A stretch of DNA of 20,471 nucleotides from an uncultured euryarchaeote (GCA_937881505.1 CALGEM010000149.1:1-20471), one strand, 5' to 3'. Positions 1 to 7,988 are shown, counted from the stretch's first letter. The notes: generated from the sequence alone by a model not told the origin. Numbers and translations are program-made.

Positions 1-1040
1 GTGGCGCCGTATACAGTCCAGCCATTACTGATTTTGTCATCATGGTCGACCAAACCGCTCACATGTTCATCACCGGTCCCGAGGTCATCAAGACGGTCAC
101 CAACGAAGTCGTCAGTTTCGAGGACCTTGGTGGAGCAGCCACGCACGGCTCAAAGTCGGGTGTCTCGCACTTCACGGCCAGCGACGACGAGCACGCCATT
201 CAGATGGCTCGAGACCTCTGCGATTTGCTGCCGCCCAACAACCTTGAGCGACCGCCGATGAAGAAGACCTCAGACAGCAAGGACCGTTCCTGCGACGGCC
301 TTGACAGCATCATTCCTGACGACCCGGCCAAACCCTACGATGTCCTTGACGTCATCACCGAGGTGTTGGACGACGGCGGTTTCATGGAAGTTCAAGCCGA
401 GTGGGCGCAAAACATCGTCGTCGGCTTTGGCCACCTTGGTGGACACACGGTGGGCGTGGTCGCCAACCAACCCAAGATTCTCGCCGGGTGTTTGGACATT
501 GACGCCAGTGACAAAGCCGCTCGCTTTGTCCGGTTCTGTGATGCCTTCAACATCCCCATTCTAACATTTGAGGACGTGCCTGGATTCCTGCCCGGAACCA
601 ACCAAGAATGGGGTGGCATCATTCGTCACGGGGCTAAACTCCTCTACGCCTTCGCTGAGGCGACCGTGCCGAAGTTGACCGTTATCCTTCGTAAGGCCTA
701 CGGTGGCGCTTACGATGTCATGTCGAGCAAGCACATCCGTGGTGATTACAACGTGGCATGGCCAACGGCCGAGCTCGCCGTGATGGGGGCTGACGGTGCG
801 GTGGAAATCATTCACCGTCGTCGAATCGCCCACGCTCGAAACCCAGAGCAAGAGCGAGAGCGGTTGACAGAGGACTTCAAAGAAACATTTGCCAACCCCT
901 ACAAAGCAGCGGCCTTGGGTTATCTCGACGATGTTATTGAGCCCAACCAAACGCGTCAACGCTTGAGCAGAGCCCTTGAGATGTTGATGGACAAGGAAGA
1001 ACTTCGCCCTGCTCGCAAGCACGGGAACATTCCACTATGA
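1..1040 (+). CDS. pccB: Acyl-CoA (propionyl-CoA) carboxylase, carboxyltransferase beta subunit, 5' end missing
   Basis: This is the carboxyltransferase subunit of a biotin-dependent acyl-CoA carboxylase, which moves CO2 from carboxybiotin to propionyl-CoA or acetyl-CoA in the cytoplasm. The reading frame is already open at base 3 (GAVYSPAITDFVIMVDQT), so the Met at base 42 is internal and about a third of the usual ~515-residue protein lies upstream of the window. Family landmarks are GPEVIKTVT, the PGFLPGTNQEWGGIIRHGAKLL stretch split across both carboxyltransferase lobes, and the second oxyanion motif AYGGAYDVMSSKH. The Asp codon at 714-716 sits where propionyl-CoA carboxylases carry Asp and acetyl-CoA carboxylases usually carry Ile, so propionyl-CoA is the likelier substrate; this rests on family knowledge. 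The small subunit and biotin carrier follow directly, indicating one operon. The biotin carboxylase is not visible and may lie upstream. Confidence 0.95.
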   Translation, partial: GAVYSPAITDFVIMVDQTAHMFITGPEVIKTVTNEVVSFEDLGGAATHGSKSGVSHFTASDDEHAIQMARDLCDLLPPNNLERPPMKKTSDSKDRSCDGLDSIIPDDPAKPYDVLDVITEVLDDGGFMEVQAEWAQNIVVGFGHLGGHTVGVVANQPKILAGCLDIDASDKAARFVRFCDAFNIPILTFEDVPGFLPGTNQEWGGIIRHGAKLLYAFAEATVPKLTVILRKAYGGAYDVMSSKHIRGDYNVAWPTAELAVMGADGAVEIIHRRRIAHARNPEQERERLTEDFKETFANPYKAAALGYLDDVIEPNQTRQRLSRALEMLMDKEELRPARKHGNIPL

Positions 1041-1046
1041 GGTGAT
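1039..1046 (+). promoter_or_regulatory. Shine-Dalgarno sequence for the small carboxylase subunit
   Basis: GAGGTGAT overlaps the stop codon of the carboxyltransferase gene and lies 3 bases before GTG at 1050. It matches the archaeal anti-Shine-Dalgarno sequence well and supports both the GTG start and translational coupling. Confidence 0.55.
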
Positions 1047-1049
1047 GAA

Positions 1050-1241
1050 GTGGCTGAAGAAATCTCTGAATTGATGATGGCTGCCATTGCCGCCGTCATT
1101 GCCGCTACCCAAGCGGACGGTGATGACCCCGCTCAAATTGCTCGCCAACCCGGTTCTGCTTGGTCGCAAGACCATCGCCGACAGATGACCGGAAAGGCAT
1201 CACTGATGAACGCCCGAGCAGGGCGCTCCCCATGGAGGTAA
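1050..1241 (+). CDS. Small accessory subunit of acyl-CoA carboxylase (OadG/MmdD-like)
   Basis: This 63-residue protein starts at GTG, 9 bases after the carboxyltransferase stop. Its N-terminus is one hydrophobic Ala/Ile-rich helix (LMMAAIAAVIAATQ, about residues 8-21) and it ends in SPWR. Small subunits encoded between the carboxyltransferase and biotin carrier genes in archaeal and clostridial acyl-CoA carboxylases and methylmalonyl-CoA decarboxylases have the same plan: an Ala-rich helix, a variable middle, and a terminal Ser-Pro-Trp motif. Its likely job is to hold the larger subunits together. The helix is short and contains Thr and Gln, so it may be an amphipathic assembly helix rather than a membrane anchor. 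The assignment rests on position, size and these two motifs, since the sequence is too short for a firm family call. Confidence 0.7.
   Translation: MAEEISELMMAAIAAVIAATQADGDDPAQIARQPGSAWSQDHRRQMTGKASLMNARAGRSPWR
1234..1239 (+). promoter_or_regulatory. Shine-Dalgarno sequence for the biotin carrier protein gene
   Basis: GGAGGT lies 6 bases before the ATG at 1246 and overlaps the stop codon of the small subunit. It fixes the start of the biotin carrier gene. Confidence 0.65.
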
Positions 1242-1245
1242 TCGC

Positions 1246-1653
1246 ATGACAGACACACGAAAGGTCATCGTGAACGGTACGGAATACGAAGTTGAACTTG
1301 AGGGCGAGGGCACCACATGGAAAGCCACCGTCGGGGGCCAGTCCTTTGACATCGAAATGCCAGAGGCCGCGGTCGCAGCAAAGCCCCGTCGCTCCGGAGG
1401 GCGAAAGAAGAAGAAATCCGGCACTGTTTCTGCCAACATCCCCGGAAAAGTTGTCACGGTGGAGGTTGAGGAAGGCCAAGAGGTCGCCGAAGGCCAAGTG
1501 ATCTTGATTCTTGAAGCCATGAAGATGCAAAACGAGATTCAGGCCCCCGTTTCGGGAACCGTTGTTTCTGTACACTGCAGTGAAGGTGAAGCCATTGAGG
1601 CCAACGTACCGCTGGTCGTGATTGAACCCGTCGCTTCGGAGGACGAGGATTGA
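1246..1653 (+). CDS. Biotin carboxyl carrier protein of acyl-CoA carboxylase
   Basis: This 135-residue protein carries covalently bound biotin between the biotin carboxylase and the carboxyltransferase. The biotinyl domain occupies about residues 58-130. It contains the biotinylation motif EAMKM with the acceptor Lys at residue 93 and the flanking PVSGTV hairpin typical of lipoyl/biotinyl domains. Residues 1-40 form a short N-terminal beta region found in archaeal and decarboxylase-type carriers. The linker (about 44-58) is rich in Lys and Arg (KPRRSGGRKKKKSG) instead of the usual Pro/Ala, which is unusual. The gene is the last clear member of the carboxylase operon, separated from the small subunit by only 4 bases. 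The start is supported by a good Shine-Dalgarno sequence. Confidence 0.95.
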   Translation: MTDTRKVIVNGTEYEVELEGEGTTWKATVGGQSFDIEMPEAAVAAKPRRSGGRKKKKSGTVSANIPGKVVTVEVEEGQEVAEGQVILILEAMKMQNEIQAPVSGTVVSVHCSEGEAIEANVPLVVIEPVASEDED

Positions 1654-1706
1654 GTCTGCATCAAGTATGAGCAAGAGTTAATGTAGCATCAAGGTGAGTT
1701 GAGAGC

Positions 1707-1946
1707 ATGGACGGTGAACCAGTGTGCGACTTCCCAGGATGCCAAGAAGTTGGCACCATCGTCTCACGTCTCTCGCCGGAGGGCTATTTGGTCGCCACGG
1801 GCAAGAAAGCCTACTCTTTCCGTGAGGCTTACCGCCGATTCCACTACTGTCAAGGCCACCACGATGAACTGATGGGTGGTGTTTGGTCCCGTGTTCGTCA
1901 ACCCGATGACAAAGGGGACGGGCACGTCGCTCCCACGGCTATTTGA
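1707..1946 (+). CDS. Small Cys/His protein, possibly zinc-binding, function unknown
   Basis: I do not recognise this 79-residue protein. It has a CDFPGC pair (Cys7, Cys12) near the N-terminus and a HYCQGHHDEL cluster (His46, Cys48, His51, His52) 35 residues later. The spacing C-x4-C-x35-C-x2-H would suit one structural zinc site, with the aromatic/basic segment about 27-45 forming a small beta-alpha core. The last 20 residues are polar and probably flexible. A GGTGAG sequence about 10 bases upstream of ATG supports the start. The gene lies 53 bases after the biotin carrier on the same strand, so it may be read through from that operon, but nothing in the sequence ties it to carboxylase function. 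Zinc binding is inferred from residue pattern only. Confidence 0.65.
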   Translation: MDGEPVCDFPGCQEVGTIVSRLSPEGYLVATGKKAYSFREAYRRFHYCQGHHDELMGGVWSRVRQPDDKGDGHVAPTAI

Positions 1947-1970
1947 TGCCTCACTCACCGGGGTAGGCGT

Positions 1971-1978
1971 GATATACT
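1971..1978 (+). promoter_or_regulatory. Candidate TATA box for the 1357-residue surface protein gene
   Basis: GATATACT is centred about 24 bases upstream of the ATG at 1998. No Shine-Dalgarno sequence precedes that ATG. The spacing would place transcription start at or very near the start codon, as in leaderless archaeal mRNAs. This is a pattern match only. Confidence 0.4.
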
Positions 1979-1997
1979 GCCGGTTCATGGCAATATT

Positions 1998-4900
1998 ATG
2001 AACGAAGCACGCAACCGTCAATCCAAGACCACTTCGGCCCTCTTTTCGCTGATGCTGGTTCTTTCCACGGTGCTCGTGGGAATGACGCCAACTGTCCAAG
2101 CCGTCGGGCCCAACCAAAACGACCTCAATTCGGGAGGTGATTTGCCCGATAACACCAGCGTCAACATCACCAATTACATCTTCACAGGAAGTTACTCCGG
2201 TTCAGGTGAATTGGATTATGGGGATGACGAAGATTACCTTCGTGTGGCTCTCAACGCCAACGAAGGCCTCTCTGCCACGCTCTCTTTCCCGTCCACCACC
2301 ACGTTCGCCAACGGCACGACCGTCACCAATGATTTCGATTTGATCTTTTACGACAGCAATCTCACGATGATGGGTGCCTCATGGGCGACAAATCCCGAGA
2401 CCCTTTCGACCAATTCGAGCACCACCGCTCATGGTGGTATGGTGTACATCAGCATTTACCGCTACCAAGGCGTTGGAACCTGGAACCTTACTCTCTCCAA
2501 ATTCACCGTCGGAAGCACCGGCGGTGGTGGAGGCGGAGGTGGCTCATCGGTCACCAACTGCACGGGTGCGGGAACCCTCACCTCTGATATTCTGGAACCA
2601 AACGATTCCACCAGCACCGCCACACCGGCCTCGCTTCTCCCCCTTTCCTGCACCGGTTTATCCATTCACTCGTCAAGCGATTTCGATTACTTTGAAGTTG
2701 ACATGATTGCGGGTGTTACGTACTACGTTAACGTCACATTCAATGGCGCCGTTGGCGACATCGACACCGGATGGGACACGGCGACTGGAGGCTTCCTTGC
2801 CAGTTCGGGGACAACGGGCAACCTTGAGTCCATGCAGGTTACCGCTACGGTGAACCAAACCACCTATGTGGATGTTTACGGTTGGCAGGGTGCAACCAAC
2901 ACCTACGACATTGAAATCACCACGGACAACCCCGGCGGTGGTCAAGCGTTTGAGTCGGTGGATGTCGCCATCACCAACACCACCCATGCAACGCTCTCGT
3001 TCTCCGGACTGACCAACGGTACAACCTACAACTACAACCACACATACGGCCAAATCCATCTGGATGGTGAGGAACACTGGGGTTCCTCGACCAATGGTTC
3101 CTTCACTGCGAACGGCACCACCCACAGCATCAACATCACGACCATGGCGACCAACAATGAATCGGTCTTTGCCGTGACCTCGACCTTGTTCAACGCTGCC
3201 AACGCCTCGCTCAACACCGATACGGATACGCTCTACATCGAGATGGTTGAAATTGAAGCCACTTCGTCAACGACGGGCGACATTGAGTTGACCAACCTCA
3301 CGGTTGGTGGCGATTATGTGGTTGAGTGGATTGTTCTTGATTACGACGAATGGTTGAGCAATTTCACTGTTTCAAACGATGTAAATGCAGCCATCAACGA
3401 TTCGATGATTGATTCAGACATGTGGTACCTCATGCCGACCACCTCGTCCATGACCTATCAGATCACATGGACGGGACCAACGACCATGAACGACCATTTG
3501 TTCCTCGGCTACATTTCGCAAAACGGGACCAACGTCAATCTGAGCGATAATGACAATCTCACCGGACTTCATTTCTACGATTTCATTCCACAGTTGCCCT
3601 CGTTGACCATCGCTTCGTATTCGGCGAGTGCAACGGCGGCAACCAACAATGTCCAGGCTGAAGGTCTTGACCTCGTGGTCGGGGATGGATACCAGTACCA
3701 GTATCGAGTGACCGACGCATCGGGCGCAAATATTGCTACCTCAACCATGACCTCGTTTACCGCCACCGCCCAAAACCAGAGCATGCCAACCTTCACCTAC
3801 AACACACCAAATGCTTCGGGAACCTACTGTGTCCACATCGATTTGTATTCGAACGTCTCCGTGCAGCTCATCGGCGATTCGGATTGCTTCACCTTGGTTC
3901 AAGACGATGACAACGACGGTGTGCCCAACGAATCCGATGCCTGTCCAAACACCGCCACAGGCGCTATCGTGGACCAGAACGGGTGTGCTCTTTCGCAGAA
4001 GGATACGGACAATGACGGGTACAACGACGATGTTGACGCCTTCCCCAACGATGCCACACAATGGTCCGATATGGACGGTGACGGCTACGGCGATAACGCC
4101 AGTGGAAACATGGCCGATGCTTTCCCGACCGACGGAACACAGTGGTCCGACGCTGACGGTGATGGATACGGCGATAACGCCAACGGAAACTACCCTGATG
4201 CCTTCCCTACCGACCCAACACAGTGGTCCGACGCTGACGGCGATGGCTACGGCGACAACGCCAGTGGCAACAACCCCGATGAGTGGCCATCCGATAGCAG
4301 TCAATGGAAGGACAGCGACGGCGATGGCTTTGGTGACAACCCAACCGGTACCAACGGTGACGCCTTCCCCAACGACGCCAGCCAATGGTCGGACGCTGAC
4401 GGTGATGGCTACGGCGACAACCCCAATGGCACCACGCCCGATGCCTTCCCTGCGGACGGCACACAGTGGGAGGACAGCGATGGAGATGGCTACGGCGATA
4501 ACCCACAAGGCGACAACGCCGATGCGTTCCCTGATGACTCAAGCCAATGGTCGGACGACGACGGTGATGGCTACGGTGACAACCAAGCAGGAACCAACCC
4601 CGATGCCTTCCCCAATGATTCCACCCAATGGAGCGATTCCGATGGTGATGGCTACGGCGATAACCAAGCCGGCCTGAACGCTGACGCCTTCCCCAACGAC
4701 GCCACCCAGTGGAAGGACGCTGATGGTGATGGTTACGGCGATAACGCCAACGGTAACAACCCTGACCTCTGTTTGGATACACCAGCCGGAGAAGCGGTTG
4801 ATGGCAACGGATGCTCTCTCTCTCAACTTGACGCCGACATGGACGGTGTCAGCGATGCTGATGACGCCTGTCCCGACACGCCAGCAGGCGAAACGGTCGA

Positions 4901-6071
4901 CAGTGTCGGTTGTTCAAGCAGTCAGGAAGACGCCGATAACGATGGTGTCATGGATGCTTTCGACGCATGCCCCAACACGCCTTTGGGCGCTGTGGTCGAT
5001 GCTGCAGGATGCGCTACCAGCCAACTGGACACCGACGGTGATACCATCACGGACGACCGCGATCAGTGCCCGACCACCACAGCGGGTGAACCTGTGAACG
5101 GCGTGGGCTGCGCAGCTTCAGAACGAGACACTGACGATGACGGCGTCGTGGACGCCAACGATGTTTGCGACTTCACGCCCGCCTCCGAAACGGCCGACGC
5201 TCAAGGCTGTGCGCCTTCTCAAAAGGACAGCGACGGGGACGATGTCACCGATGACGTTGACAACTGCCCCGGGACGGGGAACGGTTTGACCGTTGACCTC
5301 CTGGGTTGCGCCACCAACCAGCGTGATGCGGACAACGACGGCATCTCGGATGCTGACGATACCTGCCCAGTCACGCCCGCTGAGGAGCAAGTTGACGCAG
5401 CAGGTTGTTCCCAATCGCAAAAGGACGAGGACCTCGATGACATCATGAACAACATGGACCTCTGTCCGGACACCCCGGTCACGCAAAGTGTGGACATGGA
5501 CGGTTGTTCAGAACAGCAAAAGGACGATGACGAAGACGGCATCAAGAATCACGTGGACGAGTGTCCCAACACCCCGGAGGGTGAGTTGATCGATGCTGTT
5601 GGCTGTGCTCTGATTCAACTTGATTCAGACGGTGATGGCGTGAACGACGCCGAGGACGCCTTCAAGTTCGATGCCAATGAATCCGTTGACAGCGACAACG
5701 ACGGCGTCGCCGACCGTTGGGATGCTTATCCCGAAGACCCGACTCGCTCCCAGGCCGCCGTGAAGGAATCTGGAAACGGAATGTTGTACGCCATTATCGC
5801 CCTGCTCTTGGTCGGCCTCCTCGGAGGCGGCGGGTACTTCTACACCCGCAAGCCCGAATTGGCAGCCACAAGTCCGTTCGGCGATGCCATGGATGCCATG
5901 GATTCTGCAACGGAACAGAACATGGCCGGGGCTTCGAAGGACATCCCGAACCTTGACGCCTCTTCACCTCAGCAATGGGAAGAGAACGGTGTGCACTGGT
6001 CAAGAGATGCGAATGGCAACCTCTCCTACTACGATGCTCAGTCCGGCCAGTGGGTTGCCTACCAAGGTTGA
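1998..6071 (+). CDS. Giant cell-surface protein: PPC-like domains, calcium-binding thrombospondin type-3-like repeats, C-terminal membrane anchor
   Basis: This 1357-residue protein should be exported and membrane-anchored. A signal peptide (residues 1-35, cleavage likely after TVQA) is followed by a PPC-like beta domain (about 40-170), an 8-Gly linker (175-182), and a second PPC-like domain (about 199-309, starting at EPNDSTSTATP). A Ser/Thr/Asn-rich beta region (about 320-635) with many N-x-S/T sequons follows. Residues 636-1240 are Asp-rich repeats with DxDxDG calcium loops in two classes. Eight full units plus part of a ninth are 27-residue, Cys-free QW...DGDGYGDN...DAFP units. Nine full and one partial unit are about 33 residues with two Cys each. 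A membrane helix spans about 1262-1283. The last 74 residues should be cytosolic and end in an aromatic motif (HWSRDANG...YYDAQSGQW). The role is probably adhesion, envelope structure or ligand capture; no enzyme motif is visible. Confidence 0.9.
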   Translation: MNEARNRQSKTTSALFSLMLVLSTVLVGMTPTVQAVGPNQNDLNSGGDLPDNTSVNITNYIFTGSYSGSGELDYGDDEDYLRVALNANEGLSATLSFPSTTTFANGTTVTNDFDLIFYDSNLTMMGASWATNPETLSTNSSTTAHGGMVYISIYRYQGVGTWNLTLSKFTVGSTGGGGGGGGSSVTNCTGAGTLTSDILEPNDSTSTATPASLLPLSCTGLSIHSSSDFDYFEVDMIAGVTYYVNVTFNGAVGDIDTGWDTATGGFLASSGTTGNLESMQVTATVNQTTYVDVYGWQGATNTYDIEITTDNPGGGQAFESVDVAITNTTHATLSFSGLTNGTTYNYNHTYGQIHLDGEEHWGSSTNGSFTANGTTHSINITTMATNNESVFAVTSTLFNAANASLNTDTDTLYIEMVEIEATSSTTGDIELTNLTVGGDYVVEWIVLDYDEWLSNFTVSNDVNAAINDSMIDSDMWYLMPTTSSMTYQITWTGPTTMNDHLFLGYISQNGTNVNLSDNDNLTGLHFYDFIPQLPSLTIASYSASATAATNNVQAEGLDLVVGDGYQYQYRVTDASGANIATSTMTSFTATAQNQSMPTFTYNTPNASGTYCVHIDLYSNVSVQLIGDSDCFTLVQDDDNDGVPNESDACPNTATGAIVDQNGCALSQKDTDNDGYNDDVDAFPNDATQWSDMDGDGYGDNASGNMADAFPTDGTQWSDADGDGYGDNANGNYPDAFPTDPTQWSDADGDGYGDNASGNNPDEWPSDSSQWKDSDGDGFGDNPTGTNGDAFPNDASQWSDADGDGYGDNPNGTTPDAFPADGTQWEDSDGDGYGDNPQGDNADAFPDDSSQWSDDDGDGYGDNQAGTNPDAFPNDSTQWSDSDGDGYGDNQAGLNADAFPNDATQWKDADGDGYGDNANGNNPDLCLDTPAGEAVDGNGCSLSQLDADMDGVSDADDACPDTPAGETVDSVGCSSSQEDADNDGVMDAFDACPNTPLGAVVDAAGCATSQLDTDGDTITDDRDQCPTTTAGEPVNGVGCAASERDTDDDGVVDANDVCDFTPASETADAQGCAPSQKDSDGDDVTDDVDNCPGTGNGLTVDLLGCATNQRDADNDGISDADDTCPVTPAEEQVDAAGCSQSQKDEDLDDIMNNMDLCPDTPVTQSVDMDGCSEQQKDDDEDGIKNHVDECPNTPEGELIDAVGCALIQLDSDGDGVNDAEDAFKFDANESVDSDNDGVADRWDAYPEDPTRSQAAVKESGNGMLYAIIALLLVGLLGGGGYFYTRKPELAATSPFGDAMDAMDSATEQNMAGASKDIPNLDASSPQQWEENGVHWSRDANGNLSYYDAQSGQWVAYQG
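4059..4766 (+). repeat. Tandem 81-base coding repeat (27-residue DGDGYGDN/DAFP units)
   Basis: Eight exact-length 81-base units run from 4059 to 4706, followed by 60 bases of a ninth. Each encodes QW-x-D-x-DGDGYGDN-x2-G-x3-DAFP-x-D-x2 with no Cys. Units differ at many synonymous positions, so they are diverged rather than freshly duplicated. The Asp ladder is expected to bind calcium as in thrombospondin type-3 repeats. Confidence 0.9.
4830..5621 (+). repeat. Tandem 99-base coding repeat (33-residue two-Cys units)
   Basis: Eight consecutive units of exactly 33 codons follow the pattern D-x-D-x-D-x7-D-x-C-P...GC...SQ. Each has two Cys 14 residues apart, suggesting one disulfide per unit. A partial unit (about 4767-4829) precedes the array and one isolated full unit lies upstream of the 81-base array (3903-4001). 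Confidence 0.85.
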
Positions 6072-6086
6072 GGTTGTTTTCCGTCG

Positions 6087-6102
6087 GCATAATCGCTATA
6101 GG
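6087..6102 (+). promoter_or_regulatory. Candidate TATA region for the transglutaminase-like membrane protein gene
   Basis: The AT-rich run GCATAATCGCTATAGG lies about 24-39 bases upstream of the ATG at 6126, in the 54-base gap after the previous gene. No Shine-Dalgarno sequence is visible, so a leaderless transcript is plausible. The exact box within this stretch is uncertain. Confidence 0.35.
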
Positions 6103-6125
6103 ACCGAGGTGCTGTCTTCTCCACC

Positions 6126-7988
6126 ATGGTGGGTCAAGACGAGTTCTGGAGTCTAGCCCAAGACCTGCTCGGGGATGAACAAGCGCAGGCACCACCTCAA
6201 GAGCAGGTGCCAAGCGAACAGGTTGCGTACGAGGAACAACCGGTTCAGGTTGAAGCAACCGCCCAGCGTGCTTCGATTGGCTCGCCAGGCCTCATCGTGG
6301 GCGTCGTGTTGGTTGGAATCCTCCTCCTGTCCTCATTGATTGTAGTGGTGATTTGGAACTTTTCAGATTATGATCCCAACGACCTTGATGGCGACGGCGT
6401 CGCCAACGGTCTGGATGATTGTTTTGACGGCTTTGATGAATGGACCTCTGTCGAATCACTGGACCACGACCGTGATGGTTGCCACGATGGCGAGGAAGAT
6501 GACGATGACGACAACGATACGGTTCCCGACGATGCCGATGCCTGTCCAACGGGTGGCATAGATTGGCTGCCGACCGCAGAAACGGACAACGACGCTGATG
6601 GCTGTCATGATGTCATGGAGGACAACGACGACGACAATGACAATGTTTCAGACGACCTCGATGCTTTCCCTCTTGATGCAAACGAATGGCAGGACACGGA
6701 CGGGGACGGTGTTGGCGATAATGGCGACGCTTTTCCCGAAGACCCATCTGAGCAATTGGACACGGACGGGGATGGTTGGGGCGATAACAGCGATGTCTTC
6801 CCGTGGAACGGCGCTGAATGGGCTGATGAAGACGGTGATGGATTGGGAGATAACACCGACCCGGACGACGATAACGACGGAACCTTGGATGAGGATGACC
6901 TTCACCTTGGCAAGGACATCGGTGTCAGGATTCGTTTTGAGCGCTTTACACTCTTTGATGCTGTTGATTGGCTATCGGACCGAGGCGACATGTATTTTTG
7001 CTATTCCGTTTACAATCAAAGCGACATTTGTCATCACGGAAACGGCGCGCTGACCGTCACCGTTGGAGAGCCGGAGTTTGTCGGTGTGAATGCCTCAATC
7101 AACCTCAATGAATCCTTGCGTTATCACTGGATTGAACTATCGGTGTACGACCAGGACCCTCTGATCGATGACGATGTTGACATCCATCCTGATGAAGGCG
7201 TCCTCACCTATTCTGCGGTCTATGACAGCCTCGCAACTGAGCAGAACCTCTCCTTCGTGGCCAACGGCAGCGGTGATGGCGACGCAGGTTCACTGGAGTT
7301 TTCTCTCGAACCGCTCGACTATCTCGGGATGACCTCGTTCAACATGTACTGGCAGTTTAGTGGCGAGTACCACAGTATCCTAATTGACACCACGCACGCT
7401 GACTATCTCATGTACCGAAACATGAACCACGCCATCGATTGGACGAACGCCGTCACCTATGCTGACATCATTCCCCAGTATGCGGCGTTCTCAACACCAA
7501 ACGATGTGACGATCATGGCCACGGCCGACCAACTCCGGGCAGATGCCATCTCCAAAGGTTATACCTCAGACATCGATATCCTGCGCTATATCTACGCCTT
7601 TGTCGGACAAATCCAGTACGCCTACGACCTTGACACCACCAATTTCTCAGAGTATCCGAAATACCCCTTGGAGATGCTTTACGACCGCAGCGGTGATTGT
7701 GAGGATTCCAGCGCGCTGTTCATCAGTTTGGTTGAGTACCTTGGCTACGATGCTGGCTTGATGTTGGGCATGGTCAAGGCGACCGAGGACGATGAATGGG
7801 GCGGCCATGCTTGGCCCGTTGTCGCTTTGGACAACCACGAAGGTTGGAGCATCAACGGTGTTGGGGCGAAATCTAATCTGACCTATTATTTCGTGGAATC
7901 CACCGCCTATTATGAGGGCTCAAGTGATATCGGTGTCAACCCTTGGTACGAGGTTACGGACGAGGCCTTCTACGACGTTGAAGAATAA
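6126..7988 (+). CDS. Membrane-anchored transglutaminase-like protein with calcium-binding repeats
   Basis: This 620-residue protein has a cytosolic Gln/Glu-rich N-terminus (1-50), one membrane helix (about 55-77), and an external Asp-rich repeat region (about 81-265) with DxDGDG loops and DAFPxDPxE spacers like its upstream neighbour. A beta-rich region (about 265-450) follows, then a C-terminal transglutaminase/papain-like domain. The catalytic pattern is visible: Cys525 in SGDCEDSS, His561 in GGHAWP, and an acidic third residue, probably Glu591 in FVEST. Such domains act on peptide or amide bonds as cross-linking enzymes, amidases or proteases; which one cannot be decided here. No signal peptide is needed because the single helix orients the C-terminus outward. 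The gene lies 54 bases after the giant repeat protein, on the same strand, and may act on it. Confidence 0.85.
   Translation: MVGQDEFWSLAQDLLGDEQAQAPPQEQVPSEQVAYEEQPVQVEATAQRASIGSPGLIVGVVLVGILLLSSLIVVVIWNFSDYDPNDLDGDGVANGLDDCFDGFDEWTSVESLDHDRDGCHDGEEDDDDDNDTVPDDADACPTGGIDWLPTAETDNDADGCHDVMEDNDDDNDNVSDDLDAFPLDANEWQDTDGDGVGDNGDAFPEDPSEQLDTDGDGWGDNSDVFPWNGAEWADEDGDGLGDNTDPDDDNDGTLDEDDLHLGKDIGVRIRFERFTLFDAVDWLSDRGDMYFCYSVYNQSDICHHGNGALTVTVGEPEFVGVNASINLNESLRYHWIELSVYDQDPLIDDDVDIHPDEGVLTYSAVYDSLATEQNLSFVANGSGDGDAGSLEFSLEPLDYLGMTSFNMYWQFSGEYHSILIDTTHADYLMYRNMNHAIDWTNAVTYADIIPQYAAFSTPNDVTIMATADQLRADAISKGYTSDIDILRYIYAFVGQIQYAYDLDTTNFSEYPKYPLEMLYDRSGDCEDSSALFISLVEYLGYDAGLMLGMVKATEDDEWGGHAWPVVALDNHEGWSINGVGAKSNLTYYFVESTAYYEGSSDIGVNPWYEVTDEAFYDVEE

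Noticed and set aside
3741..4826. Several long open frames on both strands inside the repeat region (up to 288 residues)
   Set aside because: They are low-complexity by-products of the biased, periodic codon pattern of the real repeat gene.
4059..5621. Periodic repeats that could be mistaken for a CRISPR array
   Set aside because: The units are contiguous 81- and 99-base coding repeats in one open frame with no unique spacers.
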